Assembly (NCBI RefSeq): GCF_028618435.1
Contig: NZ_JAQISW010000007.1
Coordinates: 1-64,000 of the forward strand
Direction: 5' to 3'
DNA length: 64,000 nucleotides
Origin: Bartonella sp. MM73XJBT.G
GTDB taxonomy: Bacteria > Pseudomonadota > Alphaproteobacteria > Rhizobiales > Rhizobiaceae
The notes below the pieces were generated by a model, which saw nothing but the letters and a program-made list of their open reading frames with translations, searched no databases and was not told the origin of the DNA. Shown in pieces: positions 46,699-56,458 of the stretch. Both the position numbers and the translations under genes were made by a program. Each line of letters opens with the position of its first letter. Position 1 is the first letter of the stretch.

Positions 46699-48437
46699 AC
46701 CGTGTTTGTTAATATGCTTTATTCTCTATTTTTCTCAAGGAATAGCGCAGTGATAAAACTTTATTCAATTATTGAGAAGTTATTATTTTTTGTATTATGT
46801 CTTTATATAAGGTATTGGTATTTCATAGCGGCGTGGAGGCCTGTGTAATTCTTATAGAGTAAGGTTGTAAGAATTATCATTTCAGGTGTCTTGATATCGT
46901 GTTATTAATTCATCAATAAATTGATTTTAAAAGATGAATGATCTTTTAAAACTCCAATAAGGTCTTTCAATAAAAGAATATTTTTTATTTTAAATCTTTA
47001 ATTTTTACAATCAAAAGGCATCTGTTTTTCTGTTACAAAGAGAGGTTTTTGTGTCAATAAAACCGTTTGAAAAAGGCATAAACCTTTCATACATATTGCT
47101 CAATATGAGAGCAGCTACAATATAATATGGTGGTGGTTTGTATCTTCATAAATGTCAAAGATGGTGCTTTTTAATTTTATCTTACAAGCATTCATATATA
47201 TGCTTTGTGTTATATTTATAAAAATTAGATTGGTAGTGAGCTATGGGTAATCCGTGTTTGAAAGCAATAAGAAAAAGCATCATATCACATGAAATCTTTG
47301 TATTTCTTGATCATGAAAAATCATGAAGGTTATTAAATAAGTCCATTTTTCTTGCCAAAAGTGAATTTCTTTTTTTCTTATGCGGGCATCTTACGGTACA
47401 GTTTATGAATGATATAGCGTAAAATTCATGGAGCGGTGTCTTTTTTCGTTTAAATAAAAATTGTAAGCCTGCATCATCATTTTATTTTCAGTTTTCAATA
47501 TTGTGTCATCCTTGCTTTAAAATGGCTCATCGGAGATATTTTGACTCTTTTTTTATTACTTTTATTCCTATGCCAATCTATTTATGATATTCTGAGAGTG
47601 TGGCTGTGATTGATTCAATATTGGAAGATTTAAAATAGGGGGTGCTTATTAAGATTGGGAACGGCCATTTAATATAAAAATGATCAATAATTATTAAAAT
47701 CAATATCTTGATATGTGAAAAGAGTAGAGAGATTTTTGAATACAAAAATTGTTTTATTGATCATTTTGTAAGGCAGTTTAAGTGGTAAAGATTAAAAGGT
47801 CTGTATTTATCGTTTTTGTTACGATAGCATAGAGGGGGTGGTTGGCTATTGTAAGGTAGTTTATTGTTATTGAGAATGATCATGAGGCATGATTCGAAAT
47901 AAATGCCTTTAGAATTCTCATTTTTTGTAAGCTGTTTCAATTCTCTTCATTGATGCTAGCAGTCAAGAGATTTGATAGTATTTTTTTAAGGGCTATTTTC
48001 AGAAACTTTTATGAAGATAGATAAGATTTTTTCTCTCTAATTTATTGTTTTATTTTAAATAATTTATCTGTTCTTTTGAACAGATATTTCTACTGTTATT
48101 GTATCAGACTTAAAGACGACGTTTTTCTTTTGTGGTGATCGCTGTTGGACAAGTGATTCTCCTGATTCTATTTTTTATAGGATGAATATATACAGATTAC
48201 TTGTTTTTTAATGATGATCACTAAAGTTGTGAAAGAAATTATTATAAAAATCATGATGGTTGTAGATTCTGATTAATATTTTGGAGAATAAAATTGCTTC
48301 AAATTGGGTCATTTTAAATTTTTTTTGCCTAAATTACACCATTTTTAAACAATTTATAATTCTTTTTTGTTTTTTTGCGTAGAAGATGATAAGAATTTCT
48401 TGTTGTTTAAAGCATTTTATTCCATAGCAAGAATATT
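46699..48437. other. Long gene-poor region
   Basis: About 1.7 kb without a supported gene in any frame. It contains dispersed repeat copy 6 (47600-47715) and ends at the sRNA candidate. Scattered T-rich tracts give no clear terminators. Confidence 0.5.
47600..47715. repeat. Dispersed ~120-bp repeat, copy 6 (diverged)
   Basis: Landmarks: GTGGCTGTGATTGATTCAAT, GGAAGATTTAAAATAGG, CATTTAATATAAAAATGATC and AATTATTAAAATCAATAT. The most diverged copy; assignment is by order of blocks. Confidence 0.5.
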
Positions 48438-48556
48438 GCATCGGCTATCTTAGTGGTCGATGCGAGAAGACGATCGGGGAACCTCCTCCCCCCCCCCCCG
48501 CGTGGATCCCCTAGATCGTCTGGCCTGACTGAGGATTTCCTCAGTCAGGTTTTTTT
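48438..48556 (+). ncRNA. Candidate small RNA with CCTCCT/poly-C loop
   Basis: Three stems in order: GCATCG/CGATGC (48438-48463); a long stem AGACGATC+GGGGA (48468-48480) with TCCCC+GATCGTCT (48507-48521, 2-nt bulge); then a perfect terminator. The loop of the middle stem (48481-48506) carries CCTCCT followed by twelve C, an anti-Shine-Dalgarno motif. A weak promoter TTGTTG-N17-CATAGC lies at 48400-48428. The layout recalls the alpha-r14-type sRNAs of Rhizobiales and CCUCCUCCC-motif RNAs of Rhodobacter; that link is from memory, not a search. Confidence 0.75.
48524..48556 (+). terminator. Terminator of the CCTCCT sRNA
   Basis: CCTGACTGAGG (48524-48534), 4-nt loop, CCTCAGTCAGG (48539-48549), then T7. 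Confidence 0.95.
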
Positions 48557-48776
48557 ATAAATTACTTTTAGGGCTTGGTAAGGTGTTTTCTGGGGCCTTA
48601 AAAGATGTAAAATTTATTATTACGTAGCATGTAGTCCTAGGGGGGAGATAAGAGTTCGTTGAGTGGTTCGTGTTATCGTGTTCATTTGCAATGATGAGAG
48701 TTTTTCTTTATTGAAAAATCGTTGAATGCTATAAAGAGAAACTGTGTTTGATTCTGTGGTCTTTAGGTAAGAGATA

Positions 48777-49169
48777 ATGGGATTTTCCTCCAGTCGTATT
48801 GTTTTTATTTTATTTATATTTCTTCTTTTTGGCGTGTGCATTTTTGCTTCTCGCAGTGTTGTGGTTCATAAGTTTCTTTCTAGCTACCTATTCTCTTCCT
48901 CCTCCTCCTCTTCTTCTCAGCAGGTTGAGGTAACAGAGGCGTTATTGCTAGAGAGATGGGCGATGGCTTTTCCAGATATTATTGAGCGTCTTTCTAAGAT
49001 GAGTCCTCAGCAGCAAGAGCTGTTTATTGAGCAAGTGCGTCGCAATGCGGTTTCATTTGCTTCGGAGAGTGGTCAGAGTCGTGAAGAAGCCCACAAGTTT
49101 GGTGAAACTGTTGCTATGGCTCTCTCAAAAGCGATGTCTCGTCCTTCCATTGCAAATGCTTATTTTTAA
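48777..49169 (+). CDS. Hypothetical small secreted or membrane protein, 130 residues
   Basis: The N-terminus is hydrophobic (IVFILFIFLLFGVCIFASRS), a signal anchor. It is followed by a run of eight Ser encoded by an imperfect TCC/TCT tract (48893-48919) and a helical, Gln/Glu-rich domain (FPDIIERLSKMSPQQQELFI) ending SRPSIANAYF. The SD is weak. No family recognised. The Ser tract could vary in length by slippage in steps of three without breaking the frame. Confidence 0.5.
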   Translation: MGFSSSRIVFILFIFLLFGVCIFASRSVVVHKFLSSYLFSSSSSSSSQQVEVTEALLLERWAMAFPDIIERLSKMSPQQQELFIEQVRRNAVSFASESGQSREEAHKFGETVAMALSKAMSRPSIANAYF

Positions 49170-50594
49170 TTATTTTTTTTATCGCGCTTTTGGGTTTGAT
49201 TTTGATGGGTAGGGCTTTTTGTGATGTTTTGAAAAGTGCATGGAAAATAGTCAATTTGTGAGATCATTCGCAAAATTTATATTACCTAAAATGTAAAACA
49301 AGCGGATTATAAGAATCATGTTGTGATCATTACAGAGAGTGATCGCAAGTTTATAAGGGATGCTTCAGGTTAACTATATTGTCAATGGTTACAGTGACAA
49401 AAGGAATAAAAAGCAGCTTAAATCAAAACAGTATTTTCATTAAAGAGTGCGAATAATCTGATAGCGCTTATTGCTAACAAAGCAAAGGCATGGGTTGTTA
49501 TAATAAAGCATATTAAGCGGATTTTATATGTCCGTTATTTTTTGTTTGAGTTAAGAGAATAGAAAGTTCTCAAAAGGCTTGATTTTCCTTTTCTTTTCTT
49601 GCGGATTTTAAGATGTTTATTCATTTGTACGATTTGTAAAGATGAGGTGCAAGACTGATAAGGTGATAATCTGGGATCAAGTAAAAAATATTTAGATGAG
49701 GATGAGAGGTCTATTTTCCTTCAAAAGGCTTTGAGGATATTGCATTTTCAAGAATTAAAAAACAGATAAAAATAATTATTAATCTTTGTTGTATGAACAA
49801 AGAAGGATGTTGTTTTTAATAGTCATTTTTCCTTTTATACGTGAAGTTTGAATCTCGAATATTGTGGAATTCTCTTGTTTTCAATCTGTTAAAGAAATCA
49901 AGATCAGTTTTTTACACAACACAAAGCAAGGGGACATTTGTGGATAAAAACTCTTTTTAGAAAGAAGCAAAAAGCTTTCTTTAAGTTATCTCAAATATCA
50001 AAGGCTGTTGCTACATTTTGAATTGATAAAGATTATGAGAATTTTGGTATATTTATGAGCTTTTTATGCACGATGCTGAGGTAAGAGATTGGTTTTGGGT
50101 TAATGGTTTATTGATGATAAAAAGTGTTGCCGGTTATTTATTGGCGCGTGAGAAGCATGGATAACGGTTTTTATTTTTTGTGAAACTTTTGCGATATCGA
50201 GGCTCTTCAATAAAGATGATTTTGTCTCTATTGCTTTGTTGAATTAATTTCAATAAAGAATTTAATCATTGCTTGTAAAAAATATTATGCCTATTTAAAT
50301 TGCTATCTTTGTACTATAAAATTGGTGATACGACAGCAATAATAGAAATGGATCGAATATATCATATTCATTGAATATGCTATAAGATTAACTATAGTTT
50401 CTTTATTTTTTTATTTTATGATATAGGCCAATCTATAATTTGTGCATAAAGAGATTTTCTTTTGATACAGAATTTTATCTTGAAATTATCTTAGTATTTC
50501 CTTTTTTAAGCCGTTCTTTTGCTTTCTTTTTTTGTACAATATGCTTGCAAATTATTTGCGGATAGAATTTGAGAATGTTGTGAAGAGAAAGAAA
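49170..50594. other. Gene-poor region
   Basis: About 1.4 kb. No ORF with an SD, no repeat copy and no strong hairpin recognised. Confidence 0.5.
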
Positions 50595-51104
50595 ATGCAA
50601 TTTTTAAAAATCTTGTTAAATACAGCGTGTGCTGTATTTTTTATATTTGATATAAACTGGACTCATAGTGCCTTAAATATTGCAGAATCAAAAGAAGGCT
50701 CAGTGATTGTTGCTTCTAAGACACCTGCGCGTCCTTATGAGTTTCTTATTCGGAAACTTGCAACGAAGCATAATGTTCCCGTTAATTTAGCACATGCTGT
50801 TGTAAAAGTTGAAAGTAATTATAAGGCAAGCATAAAAGGGGCCGCGGGCGAAATAGGTTTGATGCAAATAAAACCTTCTACAGCACGAGGGTTGGGCTTT
50901 AATGGTTCTGTAAAAGATTTGTACGATCCTGCGACCAATCTTGAATATGGTATGCGTTATTTGGCGCAAGCCTATAAGCTCAGTGGTGGAAGTACGTGTG
51001 GTACAATCCTTAAATATAACGCAGGTCATGCTGCAAAAAAAATGAATTCCATTTCGGCAAAATATTGCGCAAAAGTGAAAATGTATTTAGCTTCATTAAA
51101 ATAA
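50595..51104 (+). CDS. Lytic transglycosylase (SLT domain)
   Basis: The product (169 residues from ATG 50595; an in-frame ATG 50532 is possible) has a signal peptide (KILLNTACAVFFIFDINW and on) and a single SLT domain: HAVVKVESNYKASIKGAAGE with the catalytic Glu in VESNY, EIGLMQIKPSTARGLGF and NLEYGMRYLAQAYKLSGG, then LKYNAGHAAKK. It cleaves the MurNAc-GlcNAc bond in the periplasm with 1,6-anhydro formation. It is small for the family, like enzymes that open the wall for secretion systems, but it lies next to the cell-wall cluster. Confidence 0.9.
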   Translation: MQFLKILLNTACAVFFIFDINWTHSALNIAESKEGSVIVASKTPARPYEFLIRKLATKHNVPVNLAHAVVKVESNYKASIKGAAGEIGLMQIKPSTARGLGFNGSVKDLYDPATNLEYGMRYLAQAYKLSGGSTCGTILKYNAGHAAKKMNSISAKYCAKVKMYLASLK

Positions 51105-51187
51105 AAACGTCTTCTGAAAGGGAGGGGCTATAAAATATTTTTAAGAGGCTATTTTCACGGAGCAGAAAATGTTTTATGATTTAACAC

Positions 51188-51575
51188 GTCAGTCGGCTGG
51201 GCAGCCGCGCTTGTCCAATGCTGAAAAGCGGCAGGTGAGGAAAGTCCGGGCTCCATGGAAAGACGGTGCCGGGTAACACCCGGCGGGGGTGACCCTAGGG
51301 AAAGTGCCACAGAAAGTAAACCGCCTATTTTTATAGGTAAGGGTGAAAGGGTGGAGTAAGAGCCCACCGCGCATTCAGTAATGAATGTGGCAAGGTAAAC
51401 CCCACCGGGAGCAAGACCAAATAGAAATGACGTGCAAAATTTAATTGCAGCCGATTTCCGGGCGAGTCATTCGGGTAGGTTGCACGAGGCGGGTGGTAAC
51501 ATCCGTCCCAGATGAATGGTTGCCATGTAAAGTGTGAGCTTTACTATACAGAACCCGGCTTATAGGCCGACTGAT
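51188..51575 (+). ncRNA. rnpB: RNase P RNA (rnpB)
   Basis: The bacterial class A RNase P RNA is recognised by the closing helix P1 (CAGTCGGC at 51190 with GCCGACTG at 51566), the conserved GAGGAAAGTCCGGGCTCC block (CR-I) near 51238, the CCACAGAAAGTAAACCGCC region near 51308, GGTAAGGGTGAAAGGGTG near 51337, and AGATGAATGGTTGCCATGT near 51511 towards the end. About 388 nt, typical. It cuts the 5' leaders of tRNA precursors. The ends are estimated from P1. Confidence 0.95.
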
Positions 51576-51841
51576 ATTTCATGATGATACGCGATATTTT
51601 ATACGTTCAATGACGTATGGGCTTTTATAAAGTCTGTATTTGAAATAGGCACTTGAATAAAGAGTATTTTTAAAAATTATAACATTTCTTTAAGTATAAT
51701 ACACTAGGATATGTCTTGGGATAACTTTAGCTTTTTTCGTTCATAGTCATTAATATGAAAGTTAAGGGTTGGGTTATTCTTATATCGGTTGTTATGAGAG
51801 AGCTGTTGATTTGAAACAGCATAACTTCAAGACGGATTATT

Positions 51842-52840
51842 TTGACAAAACAGGATCAAAGAGCTGAACGCCATATTCCAGTGTTGTTGCAGCCAGTTTT
51901 GGCTGGGCTTATGCCATTGGTTGGAGCAAAAGTGATTGATGGCACCTTTGGTGCTGGTGGTTATACGCGCGCTTTGTTAAAGGCAGGGGCAAAGGTGATT
52001 GCTCTTGATCGTGATCCTCACGCTATTGATGCTGGGCAATCTCTTGTTGATGAATTTTTTCCACGGCTTCGTTTGGTTCATATGGAATTTTCACAGCTCG
52101 ATCGTGTCGTTGAAGAGAAAGTGGATGCAGTTATTTTGGATATTGGTGTTTCTTCAATGCAGCTTGATGAAGCAGAAAGAGGCTTTTCTTTCCAAAAAGA
52201 TGGTCCCTTAGATATGCGAATGGCTCAGACGGGTTTTACAGCAAGTGATGTTGTAAATCATCTACAAGCAAGAGATTTAGCACGTATTTTTAAGATATTA
52301 GGAGAAGAGCGTTATGCGGGACGAATTGCACGAATGATTGAAAAGCGTCGTGTTGTTCAGCCTTTTTTGCGTACAGGTGATCTTGCGCATGCCATTGAGG
52401 TGTTGGTAGGGCGTAAGCCTGGAGATCGCATTCATCCTGCAACACGTGTATTTCAGGCTCTTCGTATCTATGTTAATGATGAAATTGGTGAATTAGCGCG
52501 TGGTTTATTTGCTGCTGAACGCGTTTTAAAAGCTGGAGGACGTTTGGGTGTTGTCAGTTTTCATTCTCTTGAAGATCGTATGGTCAAAAGATTTTTTGTC
52601 GCTCGTTCTGGAGAAGGTATGAGATCACGCCATTTACCTGAAACAAAGCATTCTCCAGCAACATTTTTCCCTTTGTTTAAAGGGGGAATAACGGCAAATA
52701 AAGAGGAATTACAGCAAAATCCTCGTTCACGTTCTGCGAGATTGCGTATAGGGGTGCGGACTGATGCAGAAGCTCTTGCAGAGGATATAAAGTTATTTGG
52801 TTTAGCAGAGATTGCCGGTTTTAAAGGTGGCAAAAAATGA
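51842..52840 (+). CDS. rsmH: 16S rRNA (cytosine-1402-N4) methyltransferase RsmH
   Basis: RsmH (MraW) methylates C1402 of 16S rRNA and opens the dcw cluster. The 332-residue protein has [20 protein letters not shown], the SAM loop [19 protein letters not shown] near residue 37, LDRDPHAID, and [20 protein letters not shown] near residue 98, with [20 protein letters not shown] near 240. A TTG start at 51842 is used; GGA lies 7 nt upstream and no ATG fits. There is no mraZ upstream: rnpB ends only 266 bp before. Confidence 0.95.
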   Translation: MTKQDQRAERHIPVLLQPVLAGLMPLVGAKVIDGTFGAGGYTRALLKAGAKVIALDRDPHAIDAGQSLVDEFFPRLRLVHMEFSQLDRVVEEKVDAVILDIGVSSMQLDEAERGFSFQKDGPLDMRMAQTGFTASDVVNHLQARDLARIFKILGEERYAGRIARMIEKRRVVQPFLRTGDLAHAIEVLVGRKPGDRIHPATRVFQALRIYVNDEIGELARGLFAAERVLKAGGRLGVVSFHSLEDRMVKRFFVARSGEGMRSRHLPETKHSPATFFPLFKGGITANKEELQQNPRSRSARLRIGVRTDAEALAEDIKLFGLAEIAGFKGGKK

Positions 52841-53244
52841 CAGTTTTCCGTACATTTGATATGATTTTAGTGATGATTATGATTTGTATGGCTGGTCTTA
52901 CTTATAAAATAAAATATGATGTTCAAAAACGAATGAGCGAGGTTCGTCATCTTGAGCATGAAATTGCTGCAGCAAAAAATACGGTGAGTTTGCTTCATGC
53001 TGAGTGGGCTGTCATGATAAAGCCTTCACGCATGCAAAAACTTGCGAAACGTTATCAAAAACAACTTGGGTTAGAGGTTATACAGCCGCATCAAATCGTG
53101 GAGCTTAAAGATATTCCTGTACGAGAACACGATCCAATTGAAGATATAATTAAACAAAATATCTTGGAAGATAATCAGGATATTTTAGTAAATAATAGGG
53201 CTTCTCAAGTCAATCGCGTTGTTCAAAAAGGCGTACAGCAATGA
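52837..53244 (+). CDS. ftsL: Cell-division protein FtsL
   Basis: The 135-residue bitopic protein starts in an ATGA overlap with rsmH. It has one membrane segment ([20 protein letters not shown]) followed by a periplasmic coiled coil ([20 protein letters not shown]) and the [18 protein letters not shown] segment of alphaproteobacterial FtsL. It forms the FtsQLB complex that activates FtsWI. Position between rsmH and ftsI supports the call more than similarity does. Confidence 0.88.
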   Translation: MTVFRTFDMILVMIMICMAGLTYKIKYDVQKRMSEVRHLEHEIAAAKNTVSLLHAEWAVMIKPSRMQKLAKRYQKQLGLEVIQPHQIVELKDIPVREHDPIEDIIKQNILEDNQDILVNNRASQVNRVVQKGVQQ

Positions 53245-54983
53245 AATCGGCTTGTTTATCCTCACAGAAAAAAAAGCGCTTAAAGGATTCGTTGAATCAT
53301 CCTAATGTTTCTATTCATCGTTCGTATTCTAGTCGTCCACGTTTGCTTTTTTCGTTGTTCTGTTTTTTGGTTTTATATGGCATCATGGGAGCTTGCCTGA
53401 TTTCTTATGGGTTGGAAGGTGGACAGATTGAAGAAGCAAAAGGGCCAAGCGTTCTTCAATTGACGGCACGGCCAGATATTGTTGATCGTAATGGTCGTTT
53501 ATTAGCAACAGATATTAAAACCTATTCACTTTTTGCTGAGCCACGACGTATTATTGATGTAGATGAAACAATTGAATTGCTTTCAACAGTTTTACCGGAT
53601 CTGAATTGGCAGGAAACTTATAAACGTTTAAAAAGAAAAACCGGTTTTTCTTGGATACAGCGTGGGTTAACACCTATGCAGAAAACGCAAATTATGGCTC
53701 TTGGTATCCCAGGAATTGGTTTTCGGACTGAAATTCGTCGTTTTTATCCCGATGGAGCGATAACTTCCCATATTCTCGGCATGGTCAATGTGGATAATCA
53801 GGGCATTGCAGGTATGGAAAAATATATCGATGATACGGGGTTGAGTGCTTTGCGTGCTGCTGGTCTTGCCGTGGAAGAATCATTAAAACAAGTTCAGCTT
53901 TCGATTGATGTGCGACTTCAGACAATTGTTCATGATGAACTTATTCAGGCTATGAAGCGTTATAAGGCAATTGCTGCAGGTGCTGTTATTTTAAATATAC
54001 ATACGGGGGAAATTTTGGCTTTGGCATCACTCCCAGATTTTGATCCTGGAAATCCTATTGAAGCTTTAAAAAGTGATCGTCTTAATCGGATGACGGCTGG
54101 AACCTTTGAAATGGGGTCGATCATTAAAAGTTTTACGACCGCCATGGCCCTTGATTCCGGTATTTTTCACTTAAACAGTGTTATCGATGCTTCCAAGCCT
54201 ATAAAAGCAAGTAGTGGCTATACGATTCATGATTTTCACGGAAAAAATCGTCCTTTAACGTTATGGGAGGTTTTTATTTATTCTTCCAACATTGGTTCTG
54301 CTAAAGAGGCTTTGGCGATAGGGATTGATAAACATCGTGGTTTTTTGCAAAAACTTGGGCTTTTGGATCGTCTTACAACAGAGTTGCCTGAAGTTGCCCA
54401 TCCTATTGTGCCCCATCATTGGAAAGATATCCATTCTATGACAATTTCTTTTGGGCATGGTATGGCGACAACACCTTTGCAAACAGCTGTTGGGGCTGCT
54501 GCTTTAATGAATGGTGGTTGGTTGATTACACCGACATTTTTAAAACGGACAAAAGAACAAACTTTGCACCATGCAAAACAGGTTTTGAAGGCCAAAACAA
54601 GTCAAAATATGCGTTACCTTTATAAATTAAATAGTGATATTGGCTCTGGACGTAATGCAAAAGTAGAAGGCTATCGGGTGGGTGGAAAGACAGGAACAGC
54701 TGAGAAAGTTGAAAATGGGAAATATTCTAAAACAAAAAATTTCAATAGTTTTCTGGCTGCTTTTCCGATTGATGATCCTGCTTATGTTGTTTTAACAATT
54801 ATTGATGAACCTAAGCCAGAGGAGGGAAAACATTCCGCAACAGCAGGGATGAATGCTGGACCAATGCTTGCGAATATTGTTCGTCGCTCAGCCAGTTTTC
54901 TTGGTATAAAACCTGATTTCAAAAAAGAATATGAGCCTTTTTTAGGTAAAAAGAGCCATTCAAGTTTCGTTAAACAGCGGTAA
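53241..54983 (+). CDS. ftsI: Peptidoglycan transpeptidase FtsI (PBP3)
   Basis: FtsI cross-links septal peptidoglycan. The 580-residue protein has one N-terminal membrane helix (LLFSLFCFLVLYGIMGACL), a PBP dimer domain (RPDIVDRNGRLLATDIKTYS and on), and the transpeptidase with the active-site Ser in FEMGSIIKSF (S-x-x-K, near residue 294), SSN in YSSNIGSAKE and KTG in VGGKTGTAEK. It overlaps ftsL by 4 bp. Confidence 0.97.
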   Translation: MKSACLSSQKKKRLKDSLNHPNVSIHRSYSSRPRLLFSLFCFLVLYGIMGACLISYGLEGGQIEEAKGPSVLQLTARPDIVDRNGRLLATDIKTYSLFAEPRRIIDVDETIELLSTVLPDLNWQETYKRLKRKTGFSWIQRGLTPMQKTQIMALGIPGIGFRTEIRRFYPDGAITSHILGMVNVDNQGIAGMEKYIDDTGLSALRAAGLAVEESLKQVQLSIDVRLQTIVHDELIQAMKRYKAIAAGAVILNIHTGEILALASLPDFDPGNPIEALKSDRLNRMTAGTFEMGSIIKSFTTAMALDSGIFHLNSVIDASKPIKASSGYTIHDFHGKNRPLTLWEVFIYSSNIGSAKEALAIGIDKHRGFLQKLGLLDRLTTELPEVAHPIVPHHWKDIHSMTISFGHGMATTPLQTAVGAAALMNGGWLITPTFLKRTKEQTLHHAKQVLKAKTSQNMRYLYKLNSDIGSGRNAKVEGYRVGGKTGTAEKVENGKYSKTKNFNSFLAAFPIDDPAYVVLTIIDEPKPEEGKHSATAGMNAGPMLANIVRRSASFLGIKPDFKKEYEPFLGKKSHSSFVKQR

Positions 54984-55006
54984 AATAAATATAAAGGTGT
55001 GTCGTT

Positions 55007-56458
55007 ATGTTGTTTGGAACAGTTTTTACAGAATGTCTTGAAGATCAGAAGCTTTCTTCAATAGAAATAACAGGGATCAGTGCAGATTCTCGACAAGTTT
55101 TGCCGGGCTATGTTTTTGTCGCTGTTCGAGGAACGAAAGGGGATGGAAGAGACTATATCAATGATGCGATAAAGCGGGGAGCGCGCGCAATTGTTACTGA
55201 TTACGAGGCGGTTCTTGAGGATTTATCTGTTCCGATTTTACGGGTTACTAATGTTCGTCATAGTCTCGCGTTGGCGGCTGCACGTTTTTATGGCTCTCAG
55301 CCTGAAACAGTCGTTGCTGTGACCGGTACAAGTGGTAAAACATCTGTTGTCTCTTTTGTTCGGCAAATTTGGACTCATGTTGGATTGTGTGCTGCCAGTA
55401 TAGGAACGGTTGGTGTTGTTTCTCCTCACCGGAATGATTATGGTTCTCTCACAACACCTGATCCGGTTGTCTTGCACCGTCTTCTTTATGAAATTTCTCA
55501 TGAAGGTGTGACTCATGCAGCTCTTGAGGCTTCTTCACATGGACTTGATCAAGGACGCCTTGATGGAGTCCGTTTAACGGCTGGTGCCTTTACCAATTTA
55601 GGGCGAGATCACATGGACTATCACAGGTGTGTAGAGGATTATTTGCGGGCGAAAATGAGGTTGTTTGATACACTGTTGCCTGAAGATGCTCCTGCTCTGG
55701 TTTTTGCTGATGATGTCTATTCACAAAAGGTTATTAATGCTGTTACACAAGCGCGCCGCCGTATCTTGACAATTGGACGTAAGGGACAATTTATCACGAT
55801 TAATCGTGTTGAACATCAACGTTCAAAACAGTGTATCGAATGTCGTGTGGAAAACAAGATTTATACATTTGATTTGCCTTTAGCTGGAGATTTTCAGGTA
55901 ACCAATGCACTGGTGGCGGCTGGGCTAGCCATTGCAACAGGTCTTTCTCCTGATAAGGTTTTTTCTGCGCTTGAAATTTTGCAGGGGGCCCCTGGTCGGT
56001 TGGAGCTTGTTGGAAAGAAAGAAAATAATGCGCCTGTCTATATTGATTATGCGCATAAACCAGAAGCTTTGGAGCAGGTTTTGCTTTCTGTTCGTCCCTT
56101 TACGCAAGGGCGTTTGGTTGTTGTTTTTGGTTGTGGAGGAGATCGAGATCAAGGGAAAAGAGCTTTGATGGGAAAAATTGCAGCCGATAAAGCGGATATT
56201 GTTATTGTAACGGATGATAATCCGCGTACAGAAATACCAGAAAAAATACGCAAGGATATTTTGCAGGCGGTACCAACAGCAATAGAGATCGCAGATCGTG
56301 GTGAAGCTATTTCTTATGCGGTGGGGCTTTTGAAAGCTGGTGATACACTCATCATTGCTGGAAAAGGTCATGAAGATGGCCAAATTATAGGGCAGACAAC
56401 TTATCCTTTTTCAGATCGTCTGAAGACTATAGAAGCTCTAAAGGATCAGAGGAGATGA
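55007..56458 (+). CDS. murE: UDP-MurNAc-tripeptide synthetase MurE
   Basis: MurE adds the third residue (meso-diaminopimelate in these bacteria) to UDP-MurNAc-L-Ala-D-Glu. The 483-residue ligase has the N-terminal Mur domain ([20 protein letters not shown]), P-loop [14 protein letters not shown] near residue 106, [29 protein letters not shown] and the C-terminal [20 protein letters not shown], which contains the DNPR motif that selects DAP. SD GGTGTG upstream; 23 bp after ftsI. Confidence 0.97.
   Translation: MLFGTVFTECLEDQKLSSIEITGISADSRQVLPGYVFVAVRGTKGDGRDYINDAIKRGARAIVTDYEAVLEDLSVPILRVTNVRHSLALAAARFYGSQPETVVAVTGTSGKTSVVSFVRQIWTHVGLCAASIGTVGVVSPHRNDYGSLTTPDPVVLHRLLYEISHEGVTHAALEASSHGLDQGRLDGVRLTAGAFTNLGRDHMDYHRCVEDYLRAKMRLFDTLLPEDAPALVFADDVYSQKVINAVTQARRRILTIGRKGQFITINRVEHQRSKQCIECRVENKIYTFDLPLAGDFQVTNALVAAGLAIATGLSPDKVFSALEILQGAPGRLELVGKKENNAPVYIDYAHKPEALEQVLLSVRPFTQGRLVVVFGCGGDRDQGKRALMGKIAADKADIVIVTDDNPRTEIPEKIRKDILQAVPTAIEIADRGEAISYAVGLLKAGDTLIIAGKGHEDGQIIGQTTYPFSDRLKTIEALKDQRR

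Noticed and set aside
51155-51374. Minus-strand ORFs over 51155-51374
   Set aside because: They are antisense to RNase P RNA; the RNA accounts for the sequence.
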